64,000 nucleotides of DNA from Planctomycetota bacterium (GTDB lineage: Bacteria; Planctomycetota; Phycisphaerae; Phycisphaerales; UBA1924), in the NCBI GenBank assembly GCA_017303555.1, contig JAFLCN010000008.1, positions 1 to 64,000 on the forward strand, given 5' to 3'. Positions 25,352 to 33,035 of this stretch are shown here, one piece after another (positions within the stretch are counted from its first letter, which is position 1; every line of letters starts with the position of its first letter). The notes beneath the pieces were generated by a model, which saw nothing but the letters and a program-made list of their open reading frames with translations, was not told the origin of the DNA and made no database searches. The translations under genes and the position numbers were made by a program.

Positions 25352-26137
25352 TCAAACCCCGATCGTGTTCACGCCGCAGTCGACGTAAATCGTCTCGCCC
25401 GTAATTCCGGCCGAGAGGTCGCTGACGAGGAACGTCGCCGTGTTGCCGACATCGCCGCCTTCAACGTTTCGGCGGAGCGGGGCGCGGAGAGCGTTGTGCT
25501 CGGCGATCGAGTCGGTTCCGGCAACCGCGCTGCTGGCGAGCGTGCGGAGAAAGCCGCCCGAGATGCTGTTGACGCGGATCTTGTCGACGCCGAGTTCGGA
25601 AGCGAGGTAGCGGGCGGTGGATTCGAGCGCAGATTTCGCGACGCCCATGACGTTGTAGCCGGGGACGACTTTTTCCGCGCCGTAGTAACTCATGCAGAGG
25701 ATGCTGCCGCCACCGGAGCGCTGCATCATCGGATGGGCGCGACGCGCCATGCCGAGAAGCGTGTAGGCGGAGATGTCGATCGCGGACAGGTAGGCAGCAC
25801 GCGGCGTCGTGATGAACTTGCCGTGCTGGAGGTACTCGCGATCGGCGAAGGCGATCGAGTGGATCAGAAAGTGCATCTTGTCGAACTTCTCGCCGTACGC
25901 GTTGAACGCGGCATCGATCTGTTCATCGCTCGAAGCCTCGAGCGGGAAGCACCACGAATCCTGCAGGTTCAGCGATTCGAGCGCGCGCCTCGTGCGGCGT
26001 TCGTTCTTTTCGCCGGGGAGGTGCGTAAAGGCGCAGGTCGCGCCGTGCTCGCTGAGGCTCTTGGCGATATGCCACGCGTACGAACGCTCGTTTGCCACGC
26101 CGACGATGAGACCGACCTTGCCGCTGAGTAAACCCAT
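25352..26137 (-). CDS. fabI: Enoyl-[acyl-carrier-protein] reductase (NADH)
   Basis: 261 residues from ATG 26137 with AAGGAG seven bases upstream. It reduces enoyl-ACP in the last step of each fatty-acid elongation cycle. The short-chain dehydrogenase fold shows GLIVGVANERSYAWHIAKSL at the N-terminus (the FabI form GxxxxxSIAxxIA). The active-site pair Tyr-x6-Lys is in YNVMGVAKSALE, and NSISGG follows. This motif set separates FabI from ordinary SDR enzymes. It is divergent from nadC with a 69-bp gap. Confidence 0.93.
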   Translation of the reverse strand: MGLLSGKVGLIVGVANERSYAWHIAKSLSEHGATCAFTHLPGEKNERRTRRALESLNLQDSWCFPLEASSDEQIDAAFNAYGEKFDKMHFLIHSIAFADREYLQHGKFITTPRAAYLSAIDISAYTLLGMARRAHPMMQRSGGGSILCMSYYGAEKVVPGYNVMGVAKSALESTARYLASELGVDKIRVNSISGGFLRTLASSAVAGTDSIAEHNALRAPLRRNVEGGDVGNTATFLVSDLSAGITGETIYVDCGVNTIGV

Positions 26138-26206
26138 TGAAATCGCTCCTTGGCGAACACGGAGTTTAGCCTCCAAGCCGGTTGTCGCGTACGCTGGCGT
26201 TCCAGC

Positions 26207-27157
26207 ATGGTTGACTTCAACACACTTTCGCTTCCCGCACTCTTTCGCGCTCTGGGCGCGCCCGAGGCGACGTCGCGCCTCGCCGCCGCGGCACGCGACG
26301 AAGACCTCGGAAAAGGCGGCAAACCCGGCGATGTGACCAGTTTGGTTGCAACCGCGTCCGGTGAACGTGCGCGGGCCGAAATTCGGGCGCGGCAGCACGG
26401 CGTTGTTGCGGGGCTCGCCTGCATTCCGTGGATGCTGCCCGCGTTCTCGAAGCGGATCAAATTTCGACCGGCCCGAGGCATCTCCGACGGCTCGGCCTTC
26501 AAGCCTTCGCAGTCGCTCGGCGCGCTCGAAGGTCCGGCCCGCGAGATCCTCACCTTTGAGCGAACGCTGCTGAATCTGGTCTCGCGCTTGAGCGGCGTCG
26601 CGACCGTAACGCGGACGTACGACCGCGCGATGCGATCCAAGGGCAAGGTGGTTGCCAACTTGTTCGACACCCGCAAGACCACGCCGGGCCTGCGCGTGCT
26701 TGAGAAGTACGCCGTCCGCTGCGGCGGCGGACACTGCCATCGGATTGGTCTGTATGACGCGGTGCTGATCAAGGACAATCACATCGCGGGCCTGCCGCTG
26801 AACAAGTTGACAGAGTGGGTCGAGCGTGCCGCGGTGAAGGCGAGCAAGCTCAAGCCCGGGCCACGCTTCTTCGAGGTCGAAGTCGATTCGCTCGCGCAGC
26901 TCGAACAGGTGCTGTTCGCGCGTCTCGGGAATGAACCGGCGGTTGACATCGTGCTGCTCGACAACATGGCTCCGGCGATGCTGAAAATGGCGGTCCGATG
27001 GCGGGATGCCCTTTCGCCCAAAATCCAGTTGGAATCGTCGGGCGGGATCAATCTTCACACGATTGCAGCGGTTGCCCGCACCGGCGTAGACCGCATCAGC
27101 GTCGGCGCCCTCACGCACAGCGCGCCAATCGTGGATCTCGGCCTTGACTTTGTCTGA
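26207..27157 (+). CDS. nadC: Nicotinate-nucleotide pyrophosphorylase (carboxylating)
   Basis: 316 residues. It converts quinolinate and PRPP to nicotinate mononucleotide in NAD synthesis. ATG 26207 (MVDFNTLSLPALF) gives family-typical length. Signatures are NLFDTRKTTPGLRVLEKYAV, GGGHCHRIGLYDAVLIKDNH and SSGGINLHTI with ARTGVDRISVGALTHS. All active-site basic residues expected (Arg, Lys and His of the phosphate sites) are present. Six bases separate it from birA, so the two are one operon. nadA and nadB are not here. Confidence 0.94.
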   Translation: MVDFNTLSLPALFRALGAPEATSRLAAAARDEDLGKGGKPGDVTSLVATASGERARAEIRARQHGVVAGLACIPWMLPAFSKRIKFRPARGISDGSAFKPSQSLGALEGPAREILTFERTLLNLVSRLSGVATVTRTYDRAMRSKGKVVANLFDTRKTTPGLRVLEKYAVRCGGGHCHRIGLYDAVLIKDNHIAGLPLNKLTEWVERAAVKASKLKPGPRFFEVEVDSLAQLEQVLFARLGNEPAVDIVLLDNMAPAMLKMAVRWRDALSPKIQLESSGGINLHTIAAVARTGVDRISVGALTHSAPIVDLGLDFV

Positions 27158-27163
27158 TTCATT

Positions 27164-28003
27164 ATGCATTCTTCATCCGCAATGACGGAGCCCCCGCTCG
27201 AAAGTTGGCAGGACGCGATCGAAGCCTTTCTCCGCTCGCGCCAGATCACGTTAATCCAGCGGGTGATGGTGCTGCGCGAGACGGGTTCGACGCAGGAAGC
27301 CGCCCGCGCGGCGGCACAGCCCTCGGGCGGGACGCTCGTTGTGGCGGATCATCAGACTGCGGGTCGGGGTCGGCTGGGCCGGGTTTGGATTCAGGGTACT
27401 TCTTCTGATCCGCGTGAGTCGCAGAAGGCTTCGCGCGGGCTGGGCGTTGCTGCGACGATCGCGCTCGTGGATTCGGATCTTTCGCCCCCTCGTTTGTCGC
27501 TGGCGGCGGGTCTTGCAGCGCACGGCGCGTGCGCGCCTTCGCTGCCCAAGGCCGGAACGCTCGGGCTTCGCTGGCCGAACGATGTGGTGGAGCGGCACGG
27601 CGATCAACGCAAAATCGCGGGTGTGCTGGTCGAAAACGTCGGTAAGTTGACGCTGATCGGGGTTGGCATCAACGTGCTGCACGAGGAAGATGACTTCCCC
27701 GGCGCACTCGCGAAGCGGGCGGTGTCGCTGCGGCAGCTCGGTTCGAGCGAATCGCGGCTCGAGGTGCTGCTGAGGTTGCTCGGTGAATTGCATCGGGCGA
27801 TGCAGACACCTCCGGAGATCGTGAGCGCCAAGTGGTCGGCGCTCGACATTCTGGTTGGCTCTCGCCGCACCATGATCCAGGCGGGTCGTCGGTACGAGGG
27901 ACTGGTGAAGTCGATTCAGCCGACGAGCCACATCGAGATAGAGACGAAGGAAGGCGTGGTGCAGTTGCCGTCGTTGACGACGGCGCTGGTGCATGATGAA
28001 TAG
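27164..28003 (+). CDS. birA: Biotin-[acetyl-CoA-carboxylase] ligase
   Basis: 279 residues from ATG 27164 (M7 at 27182 is a possible second start). It activates biotin with ATP and transfers it to the carboxylase carrier. Signatures are TGSTQEAARAAA, ADHQTAGRGRLGRVW (biotinyl-AMP loop) and LRWPNDVV with KIAGVLVE. There is no N-terminal helix-turn-helix, so this is a group I enzyme without the DNA-binding repressor part. A short insert (IQGTSSDPRESQKASRG) follows the biotin loop. The C-terminal SH3-like domain is present. Downstream of nadC. Confidence 0.9.
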   Translation: MHSSSAMTEPPLESWQDAIEAFLRSRQITLIQRVMVLRETGSTQEAARAAAQPSGGTLVVADHQTAGRGRLGRVWIQGTSSDPRESQKASRGLGVAATIALVDSDLSPPRLSLAAGLAAHGACAPSLPKAGTLGLRWPNDVVERHGDQRKIAGVLVENVGKLTLIGVGINVLHEEDDFPGALAKRAVSLRQLGSSESRLEVLLRLLGELHRAMQTPPEIVSAKWSALDILVGSRRTMIQAGRRYEGLVKSIQPTSHIEIETKEGVVQLPSLTTALVHDE

Positions 28004-28007
28004 AGAA

Positions 28008-28040
28008 ATGTCGGATGTGGGATGTCGGAAGTCGGATGTG
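28008..28040. repeat. Copy A of a 33-nt dispersed repeat
   Basis: Unit built from GGATGTCGG/GATGTGGG. Read on the opposite strand it matches 30345-30377 inside mutL at 31 of 33 positions. It lies between birA and the HIT gene. The unit is tandem-like internally (ATCCGAC repeated). Confidence 0.85.
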
Positions 28041-28044
28041 AAAA

Positions 28045-28455
28045 TCAACCTTCGAGGCTTGCCACAATCTGCTTGGCGAGCTGCGCACCAGCGGTGTGAT
28101 CGAACTGCTGCGGGTCCCAGTCGATGCCGAGGCCGGTGTCGTTGAACTTGGGGATGATGTGGAAGTGGACGTGCATCACGACCTGATGCGCGGCCGCGCC
28201 GTTGTTCTGGAGGATGTTGAAGTCCTTGGCGCCGGTCGCCTTCATGACAGCGCGGCAGAGGCGAGGGAGGACGCGGCCGATTGCCGCGGCTGAGTCGTCG
28301 CTGAGCTGATCGAGCGTCGCGACGGCTTCCTTCGGAATGACCAGCGTGTGCCCCTTGCTGAGCGGGCCGATATCGAGGAAGGCGAAGACCTTGTCGTCCT
28401 CGTAGATTTTGTGCGAGGGGATTTCGCCTTTGATGATCTTTGAGAAGATGGTCAT
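28045..28455 (-). CDS. HIT-family hydrolase (HinT-like)
   Basis: 136 residues from ATG 28455. The fold opens with FSKIIKGEIPSHKIYEDD and ends with the histidine triad in HVHFHIIP, the catalytic site that hydrolyses purine nucleoside phosphoramidates and acyl adenylates. Size and motifs fit Hint-type proteins that act as housekeeping nucleotide hydrolases. It ends 42 bp from the birA stop on the other strand, with the 33-nt repeat between them. Confidence 0.9.
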   Translation of the reverse strand: MTIFSKIIKGEIPSHKIYEDDKVFAFLDIGPLSKGHTLVIPKEAVATLDQLSDDSAAAIGRVLPRLCRAVMKATGAKDFNILQNNGAAAHQVVMHVHFHIIPKFNDTGLGIDWDPQQFDHTAGAQLAKQIVASLEG

Positions 28456-28466
28456 AGGGAAGGATA

Positions 28467-28548
28467 AGTCCTGAGTCCATTGGTCCTGAGTCCTGTGTCG
28501 ACCCAGGACTCAGGACCAAAGGACCCAGGACGTTCAGCCGGAGCACCC
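28467..28548. repeat. Inverted dispersed repeat of the GTCCTGAGTCC type
   Basis: Tandem-like TCCTGAGTCC units (about 28469-28496) are followed by the reverse complement (GGACTCAGGACC at about 28504-28515 and further GGACCCAGGAC). The stretch forms a long imperfect hairpin and fills the gap between the HIT gene and mutL. It is not coding. Confidence 0.6.
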
Positions 28549-28570
28549 AGGACTCCCCGTACCATCCGGT

Positions 28571-30583
28571 GTGACCGCAACGGCAGCCAAACCAATTCGG
28601 ACTCTTTCGCCGCTTGTCGCGAGTCAGATCGCGGCGGGTGAGGTTGTTGAGCGGCCGGCGAGTGTGGTGAAGGAACTCGTTGAGAACTCGATCGATGCGG
28701 GGGCGACGCGCATCGAGGTGGAGCTTGAGCAGGGTGGCGTCGAGCTTGTGCGCGTCTCGGATAATGGGGGCGGGATCGCGAAGGATGATCTGGTTCTTGC
28801 GATTGCGCCGCACGCGACGAGCAAGGTGGGGACACTTGAAGATCTGGACCGGATCGCGACGCTCGGGTTTCGTGGCGAGGCGCTCGCTTCGATCTCGTCG
28901 GTCTCGCGGATGAGCATCCGGTCGCGCACGACTGATGCGAATGAGGCGTTCGAACTGCGGTGTGAAGGGGAGATCAAGCAGCCGATCGCGCCGGCTTCTT
29001 CGCCGGTCGGGACGACGCTGAGCGTGCGGAATCTGTTTTTCAACACTCCGGCGCGCCGGAAGTTCTTGAAGACGATCGGCACCGAGCAAGGCCGCTGCGC
29101 GGACACGATCACAGCGATTGCGTTGGCGCATCCGCTGGTCGGATTTGTCTTCCGCACGGATGGGAAGACGCAGTTTGATCTGCCTCCGAATCAGACAGCG
29201 CAGGAACGCGCGCTCGCGCTGCTCGGCAGCGAGCTTGAGCCCGAGATGCTGGTGGTCGAATCGGATCAGCACGACTCGCGCGGAGTGTCGCTGTGGGGCC
29301 TGGTCGGCACGCCCGCGATCGCGCGGGCGACGAACAAGAGCCAGCATGTGTTTGTGAATGGCAGAGCGGTGCGGGATCGGACGGTGCAGCACGCGATCAT
29401 GCAGGCGTATCGCGGGTTGATCGAGCCATCGCGCTATCCGACTGCGGTGTTGATGCTCGAGATGTCGCCCGAGGCGGTCGATGTCAATGTGCATCCGACG
29501 AAGGCGGAAGTGCGCTTCCGCGATTCAAGCCTGGTTCACTCGGTCGTGTATCACGCGATTTCGCGGGCGCTGAAGGCAGCGGACCTGACGCCGACGTTCT
29601 TCACGCATGGCGGGAGCGCATCGAACGGGTCTGCACCGTCCGCGATCGAATCGAAGCTCTCGCATCCGACGGCGATCATGCCTTCGCCGTTTCAGCAGCC
29701 GGTGCAGACGAACGGGCCGGCGCAGACCGAGGCGTTTGTCGAGTATTTGCGTCGGTTCACGCCGGGTACGGATCAGTTGACATTTCCGCTGCGCGGTTCG
29801 GCTGCGCCGAATGACGGCGAGAACGGTGCTGTGAGTGCCGCGCTCGACGGTCGCGCGACGAATACAGAGGAAAAGCAAGCGGGCGGTCCGGCTGTTACGA
29901 ATGCCGCATCGGCCCAGAATGTTGAGGGCGAGGTGTATGCGCCGAAGCGCGTGGATCGCATTCTGCAGGTGCACAACTCGTACGTTGTGACGCAGGATGA
30001 GCAGGGGGTTGTGATCGTTGATCAGCATGCGCTGCACGAGCGGGTGATGTTCGAGGCGCTGCTGGCGCGGGTGGGAAGAGGGAATCTGGAATCGCAGTCG
30101 CTGCTGACGCCCGCGCTGATCGATGCGACGGCGGACCAGCTTGGGCGGCTGGAAGAGATGAAGCCGCTGCTTGAACGGATCGGGGTGGAAGCGGAACCGG
30201 CGGGGCCGCGGAGCATTGCAGTGCGGTCGTTCCCGAGTTTTCTGTTCTCAAGGAATGTCGATCCGATCGAGTTCATGGCGGACCTGTTCTCCTTGACGGA
30301 TGAGCATGAGGAAGCATCGGATGCAGAAGCGAAACACCGCCTCGCACATCCGACATCCGACATCCCACATCCGAGATCGAACGAGCGGCTGCTGCGCGAT
30401 GTGCTGGACATGATGGCGTGCAAAGCGGCGATCAAGGCGGGGGACCACCTTTCGGATCTCGAATTGGATGAACTGCTTCGGCTGCGCGAGGCGGTCGAAC
30501 GATCGAGCAACTGCCCGCACGGAAGGCCGACAACGGTTCGGCTGACGATCAAAGAACTCGAGCGGCTGTTCGGGCGGTCCTGA
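28571..30583 (+). CDS. mutL: DNA mismatch repair protein MutL, endonuclease type
   Basis: 670 residues from GTG 28571. The N-terminal GHKL ATPase shows VVKELVENSIDAGAT, DNGGGI, GFRGEALASI and the DNA-binding loop. The C-terminal half has DQHALHERVMFE, i.e. the metal-binding endonuclease motif DQHA(x2)E(x4)E, with ACKAAIKAGD and CPHGRPT later. So this MutL nicks DNA, as expected for a bacterium lacking MutH-type methyl-directed strand choice. Between residues about 592 and 602 the sequence reads HPTSDIPHPR, encoded by a copy of a 33-nt dispersed repeat (30345-30377). It still keeps the frame, so the gene appears functional. Confidence 0.95.
   Translation: MTATAAKPIRTLSPLVASQIAAGEVVERPASVVKELVENSIDAGATRIEVELEQGGVELVRVSDNGGGIAKDDLVLAIAPHATSKVGTLEDLDRIATLGFRGEALASISSVSRMSIRSRTTDANEAFELRCEGEIKQPIAPASSPVGTTLSVRNLFFNTPARRKFLKTIGTEQGRCADTITAIALAHPLVGFVFRTDGKTQFDLPPNQTAQERALALLGSELEPEMLVVESDQHDSRGVSLWGLVGTPAIARATNKSQHVFVNGRAVRDRTVQHAIMQAYRGLIEPSRYPTAVLMLEMSPEAVDVNVHPTKAEVRFRDSSLVHSVVYHAISRALKAADLTPTFFTHGGSASNGSAPSAIESKLSHPTAIMPSPFQQPVQTNGPAQTEAFVEYLRRFTPGTDQLTFPLRGSAAPNDGENGAVSAALDGRATNTEEKQAGGPAVTNAASAQNVEGEVYAPKRVDRILQVHNSYVVTQDEQGVVIVDQHALHERVMFEALLARVGRGNLESQSLLTPALIDATADQLGRLEEMKPLLERIGVEAEPAGPRSIAVRSFPSFLFSRNVDPIEFMADLFSLTDEHEEASDAEAKHRLAHPTSDIPHPRSNERLLRDVLDMMACKAAIKAGDHLSDLELDELLRLREAVERSSNCPHGRPTTVRLTIKELERLFGRS
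30345..30377. repeat. Copy B of the 33-nt dispersed repeat, inside mutL
   Basis: It is 31/33 identical to the reverse complement of 28008-28040. It adds eleven codons in frame between the endonuclease motif and the ACKAAIKAGD helix. The encoded residues (HPTSDIPHPR) are a flexible linker. Confidence 0.85.
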
Positions 30584-30592
30584 AGAAGAGTT

Positions 30593-31264
30593 TCAAAACG
30601 GGGGACCACAGAGCACCACGGAGGAAAGCACGGAGAAAACCGAGTGCTGCGGATGTTGACTAGCGTGGAGGCGTCGCGTCCGAAGTCGTCTTTCTGTTCT
30701 GCGACAGGAGGTTGATGCCGTCGAGGTGGTTCGAAGACGACTATCGAAGGCTTGCGCCGTTCTGCGTGTTGCCGGCATCGAGGAAGATGGCGGAGTTTTG
30801 GTTGTGAGCGCGTTGGTGGGGATGGACTCCCCTCCCCCGACCCCTTCCCTCAGGGAAGGGGCTTCGGAATCGCGCGAGGTTTGGTTGTCGCGATTTGGAA
30901 GTGAAACGAACCCACCCCCAACCCCCTCCCACTGGGAGGGGGCTGCTGAGTTGCGCGATGGGGCGGTGAAGCGGAGCCCGAGGCGGACGAGGTTGGAGGC
31001 GGCGCGGGTGCGGAGGGCCGGGTTGTCGGCGGAGTCGCAGGTGTTGGTGAGGGAGCCTGCCGCGTGAGGGAGGACGGAGCCGGAACCGATTCGGGCTTGT
31101 TGAAGCTGGAGGGCTTCAAGGCGGCGGAGGGTGGATTGGGTGAGGTCGGACTCGAACCAGGTGAGGACATCCTCGACGGAGAGGTTGAAGGCTAAAGCGA
31201 TGGCGGAGCAGGACTTACCGGCGAGGAAGGCGGAGAGGAGGTTGGGGTGGAGGGTGGAGGACAC
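30593..31264 (-). CDS. Repeat-invaded HTH-like protein of unknown function
   Basis: 223 residues from GTG 31264. The first 60 residues look genuine: LLSAFLAGKSCSAIALAFNL then SVEDVLTWFESD is a helix-turn-helix of the transposase/regulator kind. From about residue 110 the sequence is made of translated short repeats: two copies of a C/G-rich hairpin repeat (30829-30863, 30911-30943; read APSQWEGVGGGF and APSLREGVGGGE) and a CACGGAG-type repeat at the C-terminus (30599-30640). The original 3' end has probably been replaced. It may no longer work. Confidence 0.45.
   Translation of the reverse strand: MSSTLHPNLLSAFLAGKSCSAIALAFNLSVEDVLTWFESDLTQSTLRRLEALQLQQARIGSGSVLPHAAGSLTNTCDSADNPALRTRAASNLVRLGLRFTAPSRNSAAPSQWEGVGGGFVSLPNRDNQTSRDSEAPSLREGVGGGESIPTNALTTKTPPSSSMPATRRTAQAFDSRLRTTSTASTSCRRTERRLRTRRLHASQHPQHSVFSVLSSVVLCGPPF
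30829..30863. repeat. C/G-rich hairpin repeat, copy 1
   Basis: CCTTCCCTCAGGGAAGG-type dyad flanked by C-rich runs. Sister copies are at 30911-30943 and 54853-54879. It lies in frame in the HTH-like gene. Confidence 0.7.
30911..30943. repeat. C/G-rich hairpin repeat, copy 2
   Basis: CCCCCTCCCACTGGGAGGGGG dyad, 48 bp from copy 1, also within the HTH-like gene. Same family as 54853-54879. Confidence 0.7.
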
Positions 31265-31400
31265 ATCGGGATTATACGGTTTTGGTACGGTTTTGCAAGA
31301 GGTAAGTTTGGATTTTGTAAGGAATTTCTGTTGCTGTAGTGGGCGAGATCAGGCTCCATGGCGTCTTTGCGCGCCAGAATCAACAACCGATGATTATCAT

Positions 31401-31419
31401 AGAATAATCTGCTTATTCT
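31401..31419. promoter_or_regulatory. Operator-like palindrome upstream of the antitoxin gene
   Basis: AGAATAA and TTATTCT are exact reverse complements spaced by 5 nt, 16 bp before the antitoxin start. The stretch is markedly AT-rich against its GC-rich surroundings, and TATCAT at 31395-31400 could be a -10 element. Phd/YefM-type antitoxins repress their own operon from such sites. Confidence 0.55.
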
Positions 31420-31435
31420 TTGATTGGAGGCGACA

Positions 31436-31729
31436 GTGGTTCAGTTGAACGACATACATCCGCTGACGGGATTTCTTCGCGATCACAAGGCGCATTTAGA
31501 GCGGCTTGCCGCGACGGGGCGGCCGGAAGTGCTGACGGTCAATGGGAAGGCGCGGGTTGTTGTTCAGGATGCGGAGGCGTATCAGAAGTTGCTTGATGCG
31601 CTCGACTCGGCGGAGACGGAGCGCATCGTGCGCGAGCGTTTGGCGGCGATTGATCGCGGGGAAGCGGGAGTGCCGGCGGAACAGGTGATGGCGGATGTTC
31701 GCAAGCGGCTTGGAATCAAGCGGAAGTAA
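31436..31729 (+). CDS. Phd/YefM-type antitoxin
   Basis: 97 residues. I chose GTG 31436 because GGAGG lies five bases upstream (31426-31430); a TTG at 31424 would overlap that site. The fold core is HLERLAATGRPEVLTVNGKA followed by VVVQDAEAYQKLLDAL, the Phd/YefM DNA-binding dimer. The C-terminal half (ERIVRERLAAIDRGEAG, VPAEQVMADVRKRL) is the toxin-binding tail. It neutralises the downstream toxin and represses the operon at the palindrome 31401-31419. Confidence 0.85.
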   Translation: MVQLNDIHPLTGFLRDHKAHLERLAATGRPEVLTVNGKARVVVQDAEAYQKLLDALDSAETERIVRERLAAIDRGEAGVPAEQVMADVRKRLGIKRK

Positions 31730-31735
31730 TCGCGC

Positions 31736-32053
31736 GTGCGGTACAAAGTTCTCTTTCGACCAGAAGCACGCGACGAAGCGATTGATGCGGCGGACTACAT
31801 TGGCGCGCACGGGTCGCCGGAAGCTGCGCTTCGATGGTACGATGGGCTCGAAATCGCAATCGCTTCGCTCGAAACCATGCCGGCACGATGTGGGTTGGCG
31901 CGCGAGCACGGAGCATTCCCTGGGGTCGAGCTCCGGCAGCTTGTGTACAAGTCACATCGACTGATATTCACGATTCGCAGTACGCAGGTTCACGTGCTGC
32001 ATGTGCGGCATGTGGCACGAGAGAATTTCGACGAGGCGGCCGGCGAAATCTGA
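31736..32053 (+). CDS. ParE/RelE-superfamily toxin
   Basis: 105 residues from GTG 31736, six bases after the antitoxin stop. The fold is typical: YKVLFRPEARDEAIDAADYI, ALRWYDGLEIAIASLETMPA with the conserved Arg-Pro type basic core, and LRQLVYKSHRLIFTIRSTQV ending in HVRHVARE. ParE-type proteins poison gyrase, while RelE-type cleave mRNA; the sequence alone cannot decide. Size, order and spacing fit a type II module. The window has no obvious partner element, so it sits as a chromosomal module. Confidence 0.85.
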   Translation: MRYKVLFRPEARDEAIDAADYIGAHGSPEAALRWYDGLEIAIASLETMPARCGLAREHGAFPGVELRQLVYKSHRLIFTIRSTQVHVLHVRHVARENFDEAAGEI

Positions 32054-32079
32054 TGGCGCGTCTTGGAATACGAACACCA

Positions 32080-32709
32080 TTAGGTAGGCCGTTTGTTCGG
32101 CTTGCCCATGCGTGGGAGGCCGCATTCTGGACACGAGACATTCGAGGCGAGGCCTGCGAGGTTGTAGTTGCAGTTCGTACAACAACCTCGATTGAGACGT
32201 GAGCGGCGCAACATCGCTGCGGGAACTTGCATCAGTGCCCAACTTGCCGTTCCGAAGAGTACCGTGTTCAAAAAGAATCCGGGCCAGAGCGGATGCCATG
32301 GCAATCGAACTTGGTCTCGATCCAAAGTTACGCCCGTTTCCAGCAGATGCGACCAGCGTTCGCCCTTGCCATCATTCTGGTCGAACGACCATGCTCCGAA
32401 GGATCGGAAAGGTCGCCCGCATGCGATCGTGCGCATTTCGTGATCGGTGCCTGGAGTGGAGTACGCCCACATTTCCTCATGGCTAGCTGTTTCAGAAAGC
32501 ACTGCGTGATAGCAGGCCGGCCATCCGATCGGAGCAGGTCGCGGCCATTCGGGTTTGACGGCGTGAATTCCCGAAAGTGGAATTCCGCGAGGCGATGTAT
32601 TCAACGACCACCACGCGACTGCGACATTGAGGAATACGCCGATCACGAGATACAGCGCTGCTGTGCGAGCTATGCGGCTAAAGCTGCCGGTTGATCGTGC
32701 GAAGACCAT
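32080..32709 (-). CDS. Membrane protein with C-terminal zinc ribbon
   Basis: 209 residues from ATG 32709. Two hydrophobic segments are visible: about 14-33 (ARTAALYLVIGVFLNVAVAW) and 143-166 (PGFFLNTVLFGTASWALMQV). The exported loop has several Trp and Cys/His. The C-terminus is CCTNCNYNLAGLASNVSCPE plus CG, a CxxC...CPxC zinc ribbon of the kind attached to many small planctomycete membrane proteins. The function is unknown. It is convergent with the toxin gene (26 bp). Confidence 0.72.
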   Translation of the reverse strand: MVFARSTGSFSRIARTAALYLVIGVFLNVAVAWWSLNTSPRGIPLSGIHAVKPEWPRPAPIGWPACYHAVLSETASHEEMWAYSTPGTDHEMRTIACGRPFRSFGAWSFDQNDGKGERWSHLLETGVTLDRDQVRLPWHPLWPGFFLNTVLFGTASWALMQVPAAMLRRSRLNRGCCTNCNYNLAGLASNVSCPECGLPRMGKPNKRPT

Positions 32710-33035
32710 TGCGCGAGTCTATTCGTTTGGTAAAGAGAGATGCTCCCTTGTACTTCAAATCACGAGAGTATCGACTCGCTCGAACGCGGTGATTCATGCG
32801 GGCTGTGGGAGTTTTATTGGTAAGTAGAATGGAAATGGATGAGTGTGTATCGGGCGTTGCAGTGGAATTGTCAGGTTGCTGATGCCAGGGGAACCTGCGG
32901 TTCCCCCGGCACCCCCTCCCTTCGGAGTGCGGGGGAGGCGGCTTGGGTGTGGTTGATGATGTTGTTGGCGGTGACGTTTGATTGCGGGGCGTATTGTCGC
33001 GTGAGTGGGAGTGGGCTACGCAGAGGGGAGCGGGT
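32710..33035. other. Non-coding gap with repeat copy 1 upstream of the AlkD-like gene
   Basis: 326 bp with no credible ORF. It holds the first copy of the 42-nt repeat (32878-32919). The rest is featureless to me. Confidence 0.5.
32878..32919. repeat. 42-nt dispersed repeat, copy 1 (direct)
   Basis: Identical over 42 of 42 bases to 33907-33948. It carries an internal dyad GGGGAACC-TGC-GGTTCCCC. The two copies lie in the same orientation and flank the AlkD-like gene at 33036-33833. Confidence 0.92.
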
